DNA of 64,000 nt from Prosapia bicincta (GCA_036971475.1 JBAIZL010000002.1:46115229-46179228), one strand, 5' to 3'. Counted from the stretch's first letter, positions 11,035-22,299 are shown. Made by a program: numbers and translations. The notes: generated by a model from the sequence alone, not told the origin.

Positions 11035-11782
11035 CAGGGATCGCCAAATGTTTAACCCTAAAGGGCTCTTTCATATTTTCAGTGAAGACGAGGACCGCAC
11101 AACTAATTTCACACATATTAGTATAAATATATAAACTACGGAATCATTTTCATATACATTTAATATCAAGCTCAATGTACAAAGAATCAAAATAAGTATA
11201 ATATTAAATTTTAGTTGTTATTTAATCATGTTGTTTACGCTGATCAGAATACAGGATTGGAAAAAAACTCCAAGTTATTTAAATTTAAAGTCATCCATAA
11301 GTATTTAGGCCTACTTACTTAACTTATGAGAACACTATGGGCGGGAAAAATCGTTCAACAGTCCATAAAAATCAAACTGATTTGAAGTGGTTGCAACCTC
11401 AAGGATGTTTGTGAGTCTGTTGCGGTGAGTTGATCTTGTAAATTTTATTGTTGAAAAGTATATGGTTCCAAACATTGAAACTATTTCTTACCGAAGTGAC
11501 GTAGTTTGGAATACTTTTTATTAGGCTCTTGACTCCAAAATGCAGTAGGCCTATTAGTTTCCGACCTCGTATGGAAAAATGTGTCCCTTTGCAAGTCACA
11601 GAGCTCTTACTCGGGGTTGGAGCCGTGTTCAACGTACATCCTATAACTTACACCAACCTATATTTTTATGTTTTATTCTTAATAATAAATTAATAATCTA
11701 ATGTGTTTAACATTCGTCTCTCCCGTCTAAAACCAGGTCGCGGGTCGCAACTGGTCCCCGGGCCGCTAATTGGCCATCTCTG
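11035..11782. mobile_element. Non-autonomous hAT-like remnant
   Basis: The left end CAGGGATCGCCAAAT and the inverted right end CAGAGATGGCCAATT match at 12 of 15 positions. Both resemble the CAG.G.TGGCCAA termini common in hAT transposons, and the G+C-rich subterminal 'gcgggtcgcaactggtcc' block at the right end is typical. The interior has no transposase. A clean 8-bp target duplication is not visible directly outside the ends. CATTATGT (11020-11027) and CTTTATGT (11783-11790) agree at 7 of 8 bases but would require seven extra bases at the left end. Confidence 0.55.
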
Positions 11783-11980
11783 CTTTATGTTATTTATATA
11801 GAATATGATTTTTTCAACAAATATGCCTACATTATTTTTTAAATGCCACATATGAAGCTTCAGTAATAGTTTATTATTTTATGACGGTTCACTTAAATTA
11901 TTTAAATAAAATATTTAATTTTTTTTGCGAAAATAAGATTATTTGTAGTTACAGAGCGAGTTCAGATATCGCGAAACTTA

Positions 11981-12637
11981 CGAAACGGCCAAAGTTGTGA
12001 GTGGCGCGTGTGAATTGGTACAGCAGGATCTCGCTCTACAGCATCAGAACGTTAGGGCTTAGAATGATGGGGATTAAAGTCTCATACAGGGTGAGAAGGA
12101 AGTAACGGGTAAACTTTCAGGGGGTTTTCCTTTGGAGAAATTAACGAAACGGCCAAAGTTGTGAGTGCCACGGTGAAGTGGGTACAGCAGGATCTCGCTC
12201 TACAGCATCAGAACGTTAGGGCTTAGAATGATGGGGATTAAAGTCTCATACAGGGTGAGAAGGAAGTAACGGGTAAACTTTCAGGGGTTGTTCGTTGGAG
12301 AAACTAACAAAACGGCCTAAGTTGTGAGTGTCACGGTGAAGTGGGTACAACAGCATCTAGCTCTACAGCATCAGAACGTTAGGGCTGAGGATGATGGGGA
12401 TTAAAGTCTTATACAGGGTGAGGAAGGAAGTAACGGGTAAACTTTCAGGGGTTGTTCCTTTGGAGAAACTAACAAAACGGCCTAAGTTGTGAGTGTCACG
12501 GTGAAGTGGGTACAACAGCATCTAGCTCTACAGCATCAGAACGTTAGGGCTGAGGATGATGGGGATTAAAGTCTTATACAGGGTGAGGAAGGAAGTAACG
12601 GGTAAACTTTCAGGGGTTGTTCCTTTAGGTAAACTAA
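11981..12637. repeat. Four-unit tandem array, 163-165 bp period
   Basis: Units start at 11981, 12145, 12308 and 12473 and the array ends at 12637. Units 1 and 2 share one set of variants (CGAAACGGCC, GCAGGATCTCG, CTCATAC, GAGAAGG). Units 3 and 4 share another (CAAAACGGCC, AACAGCATCTAG, CTTATAC, GAGGAAGG) and are almost identical to each other. Stops in all frames rule out coding. G+C is clearly higher than in the flanks. Confidence 0.95.
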
Positions 12638-13959
12638 CGAACCAAGTTCATAGAATCATAGGTGTGAAAACGCTTCGTTATTGAGTTACAGCTGGGTAAA
12701 TATTTCGCCTGAATTTCAGCTCCCCGTTACAATAAAACAGTACAAAAATTTGAATAAATTATAAAACATTTGAAATTCGAGTTTATTTAATTAGTGCGAT
12801 GTTTTGGTAACTATTTTGTTGCCCTTTTCAAGCCGGCTGTGCTATGAAAACAAAGTATTTTCAATTAGAGTTCCGATGAGTAATGTGAGAAGGCAGAACC
12901 TCATACCCTCTACACCTCAGCAAAAACGCTACAGTTCAAAGAAGATTTTTTTTTAAAGCGCAAGGGTTGTGATGGTTTGCCTCCTCACATTACTTAATTG
13001 AAATCTAAATGTAAAGGCATTGTTTTTCATAGCAGTTGCTCAACGTTGCACTAATTAAATAAACCTTACTCGATATTCACCCGTTCTATCATTTATTCAA
13101 TATTTATTTTGAACCTTCAAAGAAATATGAATACTAAAATGTGTAGGTTGGTATTTGAGGTATAAAAAGTTAATTGAATGTAAAATGAATTGTGAAATCG
13201 AATAAGACAGGTTTCAGACATTTAAGTACAGTAATGTATAATTATCTAACGAAATACTCAAACCTCGGTAAGAAAGACATGTTATGTTTAGGTTTTTTGA
13301 GTACATTAACTTTGTTAAATGTTTAAGAAATAATTAAATTTGTAAACAAAATTTGTAGAGAGTTTGTTTCGGAAAGGAATGGTGTAAAATAAACCCATAA
13401 TAGAAACATACAAATTAAAAAAAAAAAAAAAAAATCATTTTTACAAGTAATGCGACACATTGTTTATCATACGAAATAAGCAATTTTTTCTTGTGCGTGG
13501 AGTACATTGAAGATAATGAATCACTTCAACAATAAACTAACGTCTTAGAAATGCCCTATTCTCCTACATACAACGAAGAAAATGTTTTAGCGAACGGACG
13601 TGTCTTACAGTTACTCTTTTGAATACATTTAATAATCCTGGTAAGTTGAATTTCTCGGATTTGCAGATAAAATACTTCCAAGATAATTACTTTTCAAATG
13701 AAAATAATCATTTGTAGTGTAATTAAACTATTAATTAGTTAATAACTTTTATTAATCACTTTTATTAAGTAGTGCAAGTGAGTCAATTAATTGCAAAATG
13801 TGCTTAAAACTGTATTTTAAAGCTTAAACATATTGTTTTGAGAAATAAATAAAGTGGAAACAATTCCTAATACTTAGTATGAATTTAATTATTTTAATCA
13901 TGATAGTAAATTAGGATATTTGACTACAGTAACTAAGTCAGGAGAAACTAAAAACTATA
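12638..13959. other. AT-rich DNA, nothing recognised
   Basis: Only a poly(A) run near 13418-13435 stands out. No gene or repeat array. Confidence 0.5.
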
Positions 13960-13975
13960 CTCTCTCTCTTTCTCT

Positions 13976-14045
<70 letters not shown>
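13960..14045. repeat. (CT)n(TA)n(T)n compound microsatellite
   Basis: Imperfect CT repeat to about 14009, then about ten TA repeats and a T run. It abuts the left arm of the fold-back element at 14046. Confidence 0.97.
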
Positions 14046-14095
14046 AAACAACATAGGTTATTCAAATACAAGAATATTTATTAATTTATATTCAA

Positions 14096-14125
14096 AGCTT
14101 TTCGTTGGTAAACCAACATCATCAG
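14096..14125 (-). ncRNA. Hammerhead-like motif, left arm of fold-back A
   Basis: Minus strand: CTGATGA, T, GTTGG, loop TTTA, CCAAC, GAAA, then AGCT. The 5-bp stem is perfect and both core boxes are intact. An extra T lies between CTGATGA and the stem compared with a canonical hammerhead. Helix III could form only between two molecules through the AGCT palindrome. Confidence 0.45.
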
Positions 14126-14194
14126 GAATGAAAATTACAATAATGATTTTTATTGTAATTTATTATAATAATGACATTATTGTAATTTTCATTT

Positions 14195-14230
14195 CTGATG
14201 ATGTTGGTACTGTTTACCAACGAAAAGCTT
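14195..14230 (+). ncRNA. Hammerhead-like motif, right arm of fold-back A
   Basis: Plus strand: CTGATGA, T, GTTGGTA, loop CTGTT, TACCAAC, GAAA, AGCT. The stem is longer (7 bp) than in the left arm because the inserted ACTGT extends complementarity. The core boxes are intact, with the same extra T at the core-stem junction. Confidence 0.45.
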
Positions 14231-14288
14231 TGAATATAAATTAATAAATATTTTTGTATTTGAATAACCTATGTTGTTTTAAATTATT

Positions 14289-14434
14289 AAACAAGAAAAC
14301 GTATTATATATATACAAAATATGTTTTCTTGTTTGGTAATAAAAAACAACTCAGTTTATTCAAATACAAGAATTATTTATTAATTTATATTTAAAGCTTT
14401 TCGTTGATAAACAGTACCAACATCATCAGGAATT
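14289..14434. repeat. Short inverted repeat and third partial arm of fold-back A
   Basis: 14289-14334 is a 12-bp perfect inverted repeat (AAACAAGAAAAC and its inverse) around an AT-rich loop. 14344-14434 is a third, partial arm in the left-arm orientation. It has the ACTGT insertion typical of the right arm, so it derives from the right-arm lineage. It ends near a (TA)n run at 14437-14457. Confidence 0.8.
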
Positions 14435-14476
14435 CCTTGATATATATATATATATATTCTTAAAAACCTTCTGAAT

Positions 14477-15141
14477 CAGGGGCGTAGCTAGGGGAGGGCA
14501 CACGTACTATACTGTAATTATAGCTTTCTTAAAGCAAAAAAGATTTATTTATATTCCATTATTATTTTCTATGAGTAAACTTTGAGTCTGTTTTTTCAGT
14601 GAAATAGTTGATTGCTGGTGATTAGTAAAATGGCTCATTTTTACAAAATATATTTTATAGTCTCGTACAAGGTTGTCAGGTTAACTGGTGGGCCAGGTTA
14701 TTCTGTGCGGCCAGCCAATAGTTTTTAAAAGTTGAAAAAAAATAGTTATTTAATAAAGTTATACGAAATTGGACCAGTGTATCAGTTAGTTGAAGCCATC
14801 TAACTGCCTCAAAATGCACCATTTTGCATCTAATTAAAAAAAAAATTCACCCCGGGCAGTAATTTTAATTCCATACTCCCCGGTAAATAGATCTTGAACC
14901 CTGCACCGCACAAAGAGGTGTGGCCCACGGTTTAGCCCAATGATTGAGTTCCGGCCCCTCCTTTGTAAGTTGGACAACTCTGGTCTAGTATGTTTTAGAA
15001 AACAGCTTCCCCGGCTACCCAACAACTGTGTAATTCTAATTGCCAAAATATAATAAAATACGATGTCTAGAGATAAAAATGCTTGAAATTTCCCTTACCC
15101 GCCGGGTCGTACCCTCTTAAATCCTACTGGCCACGCCCCTC
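14477..15141. mobile_element. Outer hAT-like element with 8-bp target duplication
   Basis: The left terminus CAGGGGCGTAGCTAG and the inverted right terminus GAGGGGCGTGGCCAG match at 12 of 15 bases. The flanks TTCTGAAT (14469-14476) and TTTTGAAT (15142-15149) are an 8-bp duplication with one mismatch, as hAT transposons generate. No transposase is present, so it is non-autonomous. It contains a second hAT at 14668-14982, and without that insert it would be about 340 bp. Minus-strand open frames through the right half are chance readings of GC-rich termini. Confidence 0.75.
14668..14982. mobile_element. Inner hAT-like element nested in the outer one
   Basis: The left end CAAGGTTGTCAGG and the inverted right end CAGAGTTGTCCAA agree at 9-10 of 13 bases and resemble hAT termini. 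It is flanked by GTCTCGTA (14660-14667) and GTCTAGTA (14983-14990), 7 of 8 identical. The 315-bp interior has GC-rich subterminal blocks ('gtgggccagg', 'gtggcccacgg') and no transposase. The nesting dates it as younger than the outer element. Confidence 0.75.
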
Positions 15142-15149
15142 TTTTGAAT

Positions 15150-17006
15150 GATAAACAAGTTATCTTAAAAGACCGCTAAAAAAAAGAAACTCAATATTTT
15201 TATGCCTTTATTTTTCCCAGTATTTTCGAAATTTTTATTACTATAATAGCCATCGATTTGTTACCAAGTAACATGGTTCAACTTCTGAATGAAAAGATAG
15301 CAGGTGTCAGATTAAAAATGAGTTTTGAGCAAATCATGTTTTTTATTTTTAAATCGTTAACTAATTTAGGTTACGAGTTTCGTTCAGGAATAAACGACAG
15401 GAATATTACATAAACGACATTGAGATTCTGATTTTTATGTACTTAAAAAGTGACCGACCAATATGATTGTTAGCTTATTAAAAGCAGGAAAAGGTTGGGA
15501 TTATAAGTAGGACTAAAGGAGGGAGTTTAAATTCCCTGGTAGAGGATATAGGGTTAGACATAAATGTGGGGATAGAAATACTCTTTATCAGATTTATAAA
15601 GAGTTGTTTACGTGTTTACCTCTTTTTAAGAAGAGACATATAGAAGGGTAGATGAATTTAAGTAGGACCAAGGAAAGAACGAAATATCCTCTTGTTACTA
15701 GGGGGAGTTTTTGTCACCACAGGGCCCCTGCTGCCTTTTGTAATTACTAACTGGTTAAAATCATGATAGCGTATAGAGAAAGCTAATCCGTACAGTAATT
15801 CCTTTTGTTTTAAATCAGAAACCACATGCAGGACGTCAACGCCTTATAGGCAATAGTTTAGCAGGAGTAATAATTAAGTTTGTAGAACTTAAAATTAATT
15901 AATGCCAGAGCATACACGTTAGGCTGGAACTAGGGAAAAAGTTCTGTTAAAAACCTAGCTGATAAGTAAAGTAGAGTAATTCTGTAAAGTGTAAAAAGTA
16001 AAATATCCATAAAACACACATGTATATTGGGGAAAAGAGTATGTTAAAAGAACCTTTAATATTGCTAAGAAATGGCTTTGAATTGGCGGCAAAGAAGTCT
16101 CGTTTGTTGATAAGGTTATCAGTTTTACACTACAACATAACTTGAGTGACTTGAGGTCAAATTTTATTTCCGTTTGTACACTGCTTTGTTAGGCTAAATA
16201 TAGATAATACTACGACTATAAATAGAAAACCTAGAGTACTAACATTAATTGCAAATACTCTTTTGAAGACAATTTTGTTTACAAAATAAGAGCCGTATCG
16301 ACATTTTAACTAATGTTGTATAATTTGGTATAGGCTATTATGATAAATATTCTATTTGCGTAAAACCCAAAATTTTTAAAAAAAAGATAAATTCTGTTTG
16401 GTCCGTAAATAATATTTTTAATGATACAATTTTTATCTGTGTAGCCTACAAACTAATATTTCTTGAAACAAGTTTTTTTTTTGTTTAGCACGCAACAATG
16501 GAAGAATTAAAATTTTTGAAGATAACTTTAAGTTATTTACAATTTTTTTTAATATATAGAATAATAATGTTTAATAATTGTAATATTTATTATTACCTGT
16601 TATGTTTGAATCTTACGTTGTCCGTATTTAACTTAACGCCTTAATAACCTTTACTTCTGAAGACCATGGCTAAATACGTACCTCTTCACCTCATTACATA
16701 GTGTTATATTAATTCTAAATTTAATAACAATCACTTTATAATCATTTGTATTTGTGATCGCTATTTCTGCTGTACTCCATTTCATTTCTACCATATTTGC
16801 TACAAAACCTCACTTCTACAATTACATGTTTTGTTAATTGTGGCCTATCGTTGTTTTTTTCTATAGTTTCAATCTATAAGCCTTCTGCTACTACAGTTAT
16901 GAAGAGTGATTTATGCATGTACCTGTATATATAATCGTTAAAGTGTGAAGTATTTGACTTAATCTGTGTCCTTTAAATTCTCAAAATCATTGTAACCCCT
17001 CACGGG
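15150..17006. other. AT-rich DNA, nothing recognised
   Basis: No coding region, terminal repeat or tandem array that I can support. Confidence 0.5.
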
Positions 17007-17058
17007 CACGCACACACACATACACACACACACACACACACATAGGTATATGTATATA

Positions 17059-17119
<61 letters not shown>

Positions 17120-17148
17120 CGCGAGCCCGGGTGTGTGTGTGTGTGGGT
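17007..17148. repeat. (CA)n(TA)n(CG)n(GT)n compound microsatellite
   Basis: CA repeats, a long TA tract, a GCGCGCGC core, then GT repeats. The CA on one side and GT on the other of the TA tract make the whole block roughly self-complementary. Confidence 0.97.
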
Positions 17149-18793
17149 ATACAATATCCAGCGACTTGATTACAGCATTATTGGCAGATTATCGCAAATC
17201 GAACTTCATTGTTTCTTGATTTATCATGAATCTTCTTCTCCTTCTATTATTATAATATCAAATATTTTATTTAATAATTAAGTGTTATGGCTAAAATTTT
17301 GGCTATAAAAATAGTAACTTTAATGTTTATTAAGAGATCATTTTTACCCATATTCTTCACGTCACAAATTGCCAATAAATCGAAGGAAAAAACACTGTAT
17401 TAAGGTCACATTTGGCGTAATACTTTAACTGGAGCTCAACACATTTAAGGTAAATGTGAAACTTTTGCAGTAAAAATGGTCCCTATACACCGGAATGATA
17501 AGTAAAAATGATTAATGGTTGTTATGCTGACTTATAACAACCAACAACTATGAAGGGCAAAAATCTTTAGCTTCTTCCTGTCTGTTACCTTCCGTCTTTC
17601 TTAATTCGAAATGAATGTTGATTACATAATAAGAATCAATGGCGTAAGCCCACTGAGAGTTACAGGGAATTTCGATATACTCTTCGAAATAACCTAAAAG
17701 TTATATTTTGTTTTTATGTATGAGACGTTGTGAATTCAATTCTTAAATATAATATTTGAGAGTAGTTGTGACTTAAATGCATTAAATCATCAAGACATGG
17801 TTTAACAATTAAGTTTTTAAAAATTCTTTTGTAGAGTAAGATTAAAAGGTTTATATGTAAAGTCCTAGGTTAAAAGATTAGTTTGATCATTCCTAGACGT
17901 GCTTCTTGAGGATTGGTTCAAACATACATTCCTCTAAGACTTAGAGCAGACGAATAGACTTTTTTAACTTATGGTTGCTTACTAATGATAAAGATTTATG
18001 GTGGTTTTCTGATCAAAGAACCCATAACGGTGCTCTTCCTTTCACATACCAAAATGCTACAAAAATGCACTTTTTAGTCAAAACCTAACATGGCTTGGCC
18101 TAAATTTAATACCAGAACTTTAATATTTTAAATATCAAGAAAAAATATCGGCATTTGGAAACCTCTATACATTTATACTAACATTAAACTGGAAATATAA
18201 TAATGGAAATAAAGGAGAATAAGAGTTTAAATATAGAATAGATCTTAGTTTAAAAATTCCAAATTTCGTCTATAGCTTCCAGTACCAGATTAGCGTAAAT
18301 GTTGTATACAGTGCTGAATTTTTAACATTTTCCGGCCTCCAGGCCCAGATCAGACCGCTCTCGATATGATTTTCTGGCTATGCTATTCATAAGAGCGTTT
18401 TCTAAAAAACTGAAAGATCAACAGGGGTAAACCAATACTACACTAAAGTAAAGAATGCAAATTTTTCACCAAACATTTCTAAAATCCACTACTACAAACT
18501 AACTATAAACTGCACATTCAAGGAACTGTAACAAACACAATTTAGAGCAAATATGTTAAAACTAAGATTAATAAATCAACTAAAAATATAAACATTCTAA
18601 AATGTAACAATAATTACAATACAATTCATCAATACTATAAGTTGACATTCGATGTAAAGCTTTGAAGATCTGTCAAAAATTACATATATCCAGAAGGAAG
18701 TTTTATTTAAATCAATTTATCACTTCTGTCAGAGAATAACCTATGAAATTGAGCAAATGAGACTTGGAGTTAAATTGAAAACAAAGAATAGTG

Positions 18794-18795
<2 letters not shown>
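17149..18795. other. AT-rich DNA, nothing recognised
   Basis: A GC-richer patch at 18330-18405 is unidentified. No gene is supported. Confidence 0.5.

Positions 18796-18848
<53 letters not shown>
18796..18848. repeat. (TA)n microsatellite
   Basis: About 26 TA repeats. Confidence 0.98.
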
Positions 18849-18850
<2 letters not shown>

Positions 18851-19062
18851 TGTACTAAGTAGAATATAGAAATTTTTGTGAACAACGAAACATTTAATAA
18901 TGGCTGCGATGACACCATCACAAAATTTCATTTGAAAGCTAGAGATGGTCAGTCAGTTGCACCAAGGAGTACTAAAAAGTATAAATGAAGATAAGTAATG
19001 TTGAAGAGTAAAAACTGTCCACATAAAGAAAGATAAGAAAGAGAATGATGTCTTTTTCAGGT

Positions 19063-19247
19063 GAGAAAATATAAGTAGCGGAGCTGATAGTGATTGTGGT
19101 GGTGGTGGTAACCCTTGGTGAGAAAATATGGTTAGTGGAGCTGATAGTGACTGTGGTGGTGGTAACCCTTGGTGAGAAAATATGGGTAGTGGAGCTGATA
19201 GTTATTGTGGTGGTGGTGGTAACCTTTGGTGAGAAAATATATGAATT
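19063..19247. repeat. 54/57-bp minisatellite with variable GGT count
   Basis: Units start at 'gagaaaatat' at 19063, 19120, 19174 and 19231 (periods 57, 54, 57). The length difference is one GGT triplet in an internal GGT run, so the frame is preserved. One plus frame reads as Val/Leu-rich. Another reads SGADS.CGGGG.NPW in each unit but with stops between units. Probably non-coding. Confidence 0.9.
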
Positions 19248-19319
19248 TGTGATGAAAATGATTGTTTTGGCGTTGGTGGTGGTGGTGCTGATGATAATGG
19301 TGTAAACTACAGTATTTTT

Positions 19320-20265
19320 TTAAAGTCTAACTTGCATTTTTTTACACATGGTAAACAATAAGAAACAAAAATTAATATTAAAAATGATATTAAATATATA
19401 AACCTAATAAATAACATTAATTAATTAGTCATGATCTTTTACTAAATATTACCTTGATATTTATAACTGTTAATAGAAGTATCATATTACTAATTTACTT
19501 TTTCATTAAATATGTCATATTTTTTAAAGTACAATATGAAATAGATTTTATTTCACAACTGAACCCAATATAATATAACTTGTTTCCATTATTATTGCAT
19601 TCAATTAAGTATTAGAAAATCAGAAAATATTTCAATTAATATTAAGTACTGAACATTGTGTTAAAGAAACAGTAATTGCCTCGTTGATTGAAATCCAATT
19701 TTACATAAAATAAAGGTGTTTTATTGATTTTTAAATTAACGAAAACGCTTGATGCATCGTAGGCAATAACAGAAAACATTAGGTAGAATACGATTTATAA
19801 AATTCCAGTGAGATAAAATATTAAATTAAACTCGGCAGATAATATTGCATACTTTGATTAGAAAACATAAAGTAAATGAATTAATAGTCTTTATCAAAAT
19901 TTCACATGATTAATACATAAGCTGAAAGCTTGATACCGAACAGCGAGAACAGTACCGAAGAGTTCAGAGGCTCAAAATTTGCAGCCTGGCGAGTTTGAAC
20001 CATGTTCATAAGTTTGCTAATGGATTTAAAAGAACCTCCACCAAATTTTATTCAAGGCTACAGCTATCGTGCTCGAGAGAACCAACACGTTCTATTCTAT
20101 TTACTCACGAGACAATACTTACAAGAGATAAAATGTATGGAGCTCTGGAAATTCTCATGTAACTGTATAATGCAACTTCCAACATCGGTTGGTCTCGTCT
20201 TTGGCAGGCATATTATGATCTTACCAACTGTTTATTTCTGATGATCATATAGAGGTAAATCATTA
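19320..20265. other. AT-rich DNA; unrecognised open stretch at its end
   Basis: An open stretch of 79 codons at 20002-20241 (+) lies just upstream of the mariner-like remnant. It may be part of the same dead element, but I recognise no motif in it. Confidence 0.4.
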
Positions 20266-20490
20266 TTGAAATATAATTTTAAAAAACTTGTAGAAGACAT
20301 TGATGAGACAAGAAATGATTTTCCAGGTAAAAGAGCTCCTGTATGTATTTTGTGTGAAATTAGAAATTACCTGAAAGCAACACTTAGGAATAAGTGGATT
20401 GGCCAGGAGCACCAATTAATTGGCCGCCTAGATTCACCTGATCTGACGATAGTATTATATTTGAGGCCATGTAAAATCGCTAGTATATAA
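20266..20490 (+). pseudogene. Mariner-like (DDE) transposase remnant
   Basis: The 74-codon open stretch contains APVCILCEIRNYL, then NKWIGQEHQLIG, then DSPDLT followed by LYLRPCK. In order and spacing this mirrors the catalytic segment of mariner/IS630-type transposases of insects: DGAPPHFA..VR.YLN, then F..RWIGRGGP..WP, then PRSPDLTPLDFFLWG.LK. The second catalytic Asp (DGAPPH) is no longer present and only the D of SPDL remains. No N-terminal helix-turn-helix part or terminal inverted repeats are visible. This is a degenerate fragment and cannot encode an active enzyme. Confidence 0.6.
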
Positions 20491-21771
20491 TAAAATAGTA
20501 AGTTGAAAAGTAGAACAAAAGGTAAGAATTTTAAATTCATTTAACTGTTTAAAATATTCCCCGGAAGTGATGACAAGTACCATACAAGGAATTCAAAACG
20601 AAAAAAAGTACAGTGTTAACAGTGAAGGAAATTTGTTTGAAGAACTATTATAAAAGTGAGATAATAATTATGTGTTAATATATTGTTTTATTTTAAGATC
20701 TTCTTTAAAAATATATGTAATAATATTTCTGTATAAAAATTAACACGTCTTTCCAGCCAAGTTCCGAGCATAGTCTATTAATGTTATTAAACAATAAAAT
20801 TTTATAGATATTTTTGTTTTTAGTAGACTTTAGGTACATTAGTTCATCAGAATCTAGGTTTTTGTAGGCTTTATTTAAACCAATTTTGTCTCAATAACTT
20901 ATTTCACAAATTTTTTAAACGTCAAACGAAATATGATCGGGTTTTTGTAAGAATTTATTTTTGTTTACTCTGAATATCTAAAAACACTACTTAACATGCG
21001 GTTCTAGAATTTGTTTTATTTACTTTCGTACACCACAAACCTTAAGAACCCACAACTGAAACCAATTAATTAACGCCACAAAAGGCTTAGTACTACTTTG
21101 CTTTATAGGGGGGGGGGGATTGAAAAGGCGCCAAAATGTTCCATATCCGTAACTCGTTAACGAAGTATTATTGTACCTGTGTTGATACGAACTGTTTCTT
21201 TTTTTTTTGTAGCAGATTTACCTCTCACAGTATTTTCGTTTCTTCATGAATCACGATGTATGTATACATTTTTCTTGGAGTTTCACGGTAATCAACCATA
21301 TTGACTATTATTAGTTATGGATTGTTGTAAACGCTCACCAGCTTACGGTAAGTTTATGTGAGCGCGCTCGTGCCTGCGTTTTTGTAAGAGTATGTACGAT
21401 AACAATGAAAAAATATTATTCCTGAAAAATATATATATTAATTACCATAAACCAATTAACACAATATAAACTAAGACCACACTTACACACTTCGGAGTAT
21501 CAGCTTGGTAATTCTATGCTTACTAAGTATCCCTTCAACAAGTAGAGTGTTTACTTGAAACATGTTCTTAATTACGTATATCGTGAACAGATCTATTTTG
21601 GTAAATAATGATATTTATCCAAATATATCCTTCTGAAGAAATAAAATATAATGACCAGAGTATACAATAAGACTATTTACAATAATACCAATACCAAAAG
21701 CACTAATCAAATATAACTAATAGGCTACATAAAGTTAACAAGATTAAACCCTTATATAAAATTTAATGACC
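20491..21771. other. AT-rich DNA, nothing recognised
   Basis: A G run at 21108-21118 is the only oddity. No gene is supported. Confidence 0.5.
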
Positions 21772-21800
21772 GTGTCATCATCAGAGGGTCCTACAATCTG
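21772..21800 (-). ncRNA. Hammerhead-like motif after PLE RT remnant (degenerate)
   Basis: Minus strand: CTGATGA followed by TGAC, loop ACG, GTCA, then TTAAAT where GAAA would be expected. The hairpin is intact but the second core box is not. Confidence 0.3.
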
Positions 21801-22040
21801 TAGGTGTGTTTTTAAACTGTGGTGTTTTTTAATTGTGTTGGATGTTGTGAATGCTACTTTGTATTTAGGTTTGAGGAACGAGGAAGCTATTTTTTGTGAT
21901 TTGTTGTCGTGATGTGTAAGTGTTATGTATTTCTGGGTTTGTGTGTCATTGTTTTTGTTGTGTTATGTGTGCGTTGTTTTTTTGCATTATGTTGTCAATC
22001 AAGGTGCTATAGGATACGTGTTTTATTGTGTTTATTTTTT
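21772..22040 (-). pseudogene. Penelope-like element reverse transcriptase remnant
   Basis: Read on the minus strand. A first piece near 22015-21950 gives STLIDNIMQKN. After a frame change, 21935-21790 gives KYITLTHHDNKSQKIASSFL, then YKVAFTTSNTIKKHH. The order (a lId.i..k segment, a vtLpY.g..S.KIa.il segment, then .iaFkT.NtIkk) is that of the RT C-terminal and linker part of Penelope-like element proteins. No GIY-YIG domain follows. Instead the frame runs into CTCTGATGATGAC and an A/T-rich tail, so this copy is either 3'-deleted or from an endonuclease-lacking lineage. Both ends are truncated and a frameshift is required, so it is dead. Confidence 0.65.
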
Positions 22041-22269
22041 TTGTCTTCATTGTTCATAGGCTGTTCACGTTGACTAATCAACGTACACAAAAGTTATTTT
22101 TTGAATTTTGTTTGACAAAGTAAAGTATAACCAGCAGGTAACCGCTTTAAATACGGCCTTCGAATGCTGATATCGTATCTTATGTAATGGATGTAATATT
22201 GAGCATATTTACCCAAGTAAAGCTTACATATTAAAATAGTGTATGTTTACAATAATAATGAAATACACT

Positions 22270-22299
22270 GCGCGCGCGCGCGCGCGCGTGTGTGTGTGT
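22270..22299. repeat. (CG)n(TG)n microsatellite
   Basis: About nine CG dinucleotides, then TG repeats. The CpG tract is unusual in this AT-rich sequence. Confidence 0.95.

Larger units (their letters stand above)
14046..14279. mobile_element. Fold-back element A (PLE-end-like palindrome)
   Basis: The left arm (14046-14152) and right arm (14170-14279) are near-perfect reverse complements, from AAACAACATAGGTTATTCAA at one end to its inverse at the other. The spacer is short and AT-rich around 14160. The right arm has a 5-base insertion (ACTGT) inside the hairpin loop region relative to the left arm. Each arm carries a CTGATGA-hairpin-GAAA motif. No ORF is present. The same architecture recurs at 28044-28248 and 54376-54566. 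I infer a head-to-head pair of retroelement ends rather than a classical DNA transposon, because related motifs abut PLE coding remnants at 10.3 and 21.8 kb. Confidence 0.85.

Noticed and set aside
14834..15046. 70-codon minus-strand open frame
   Set aside because: It runs across the termini of the nested hAT elements and has no domain, so it is a chance reading of GC-rich transposon ends.
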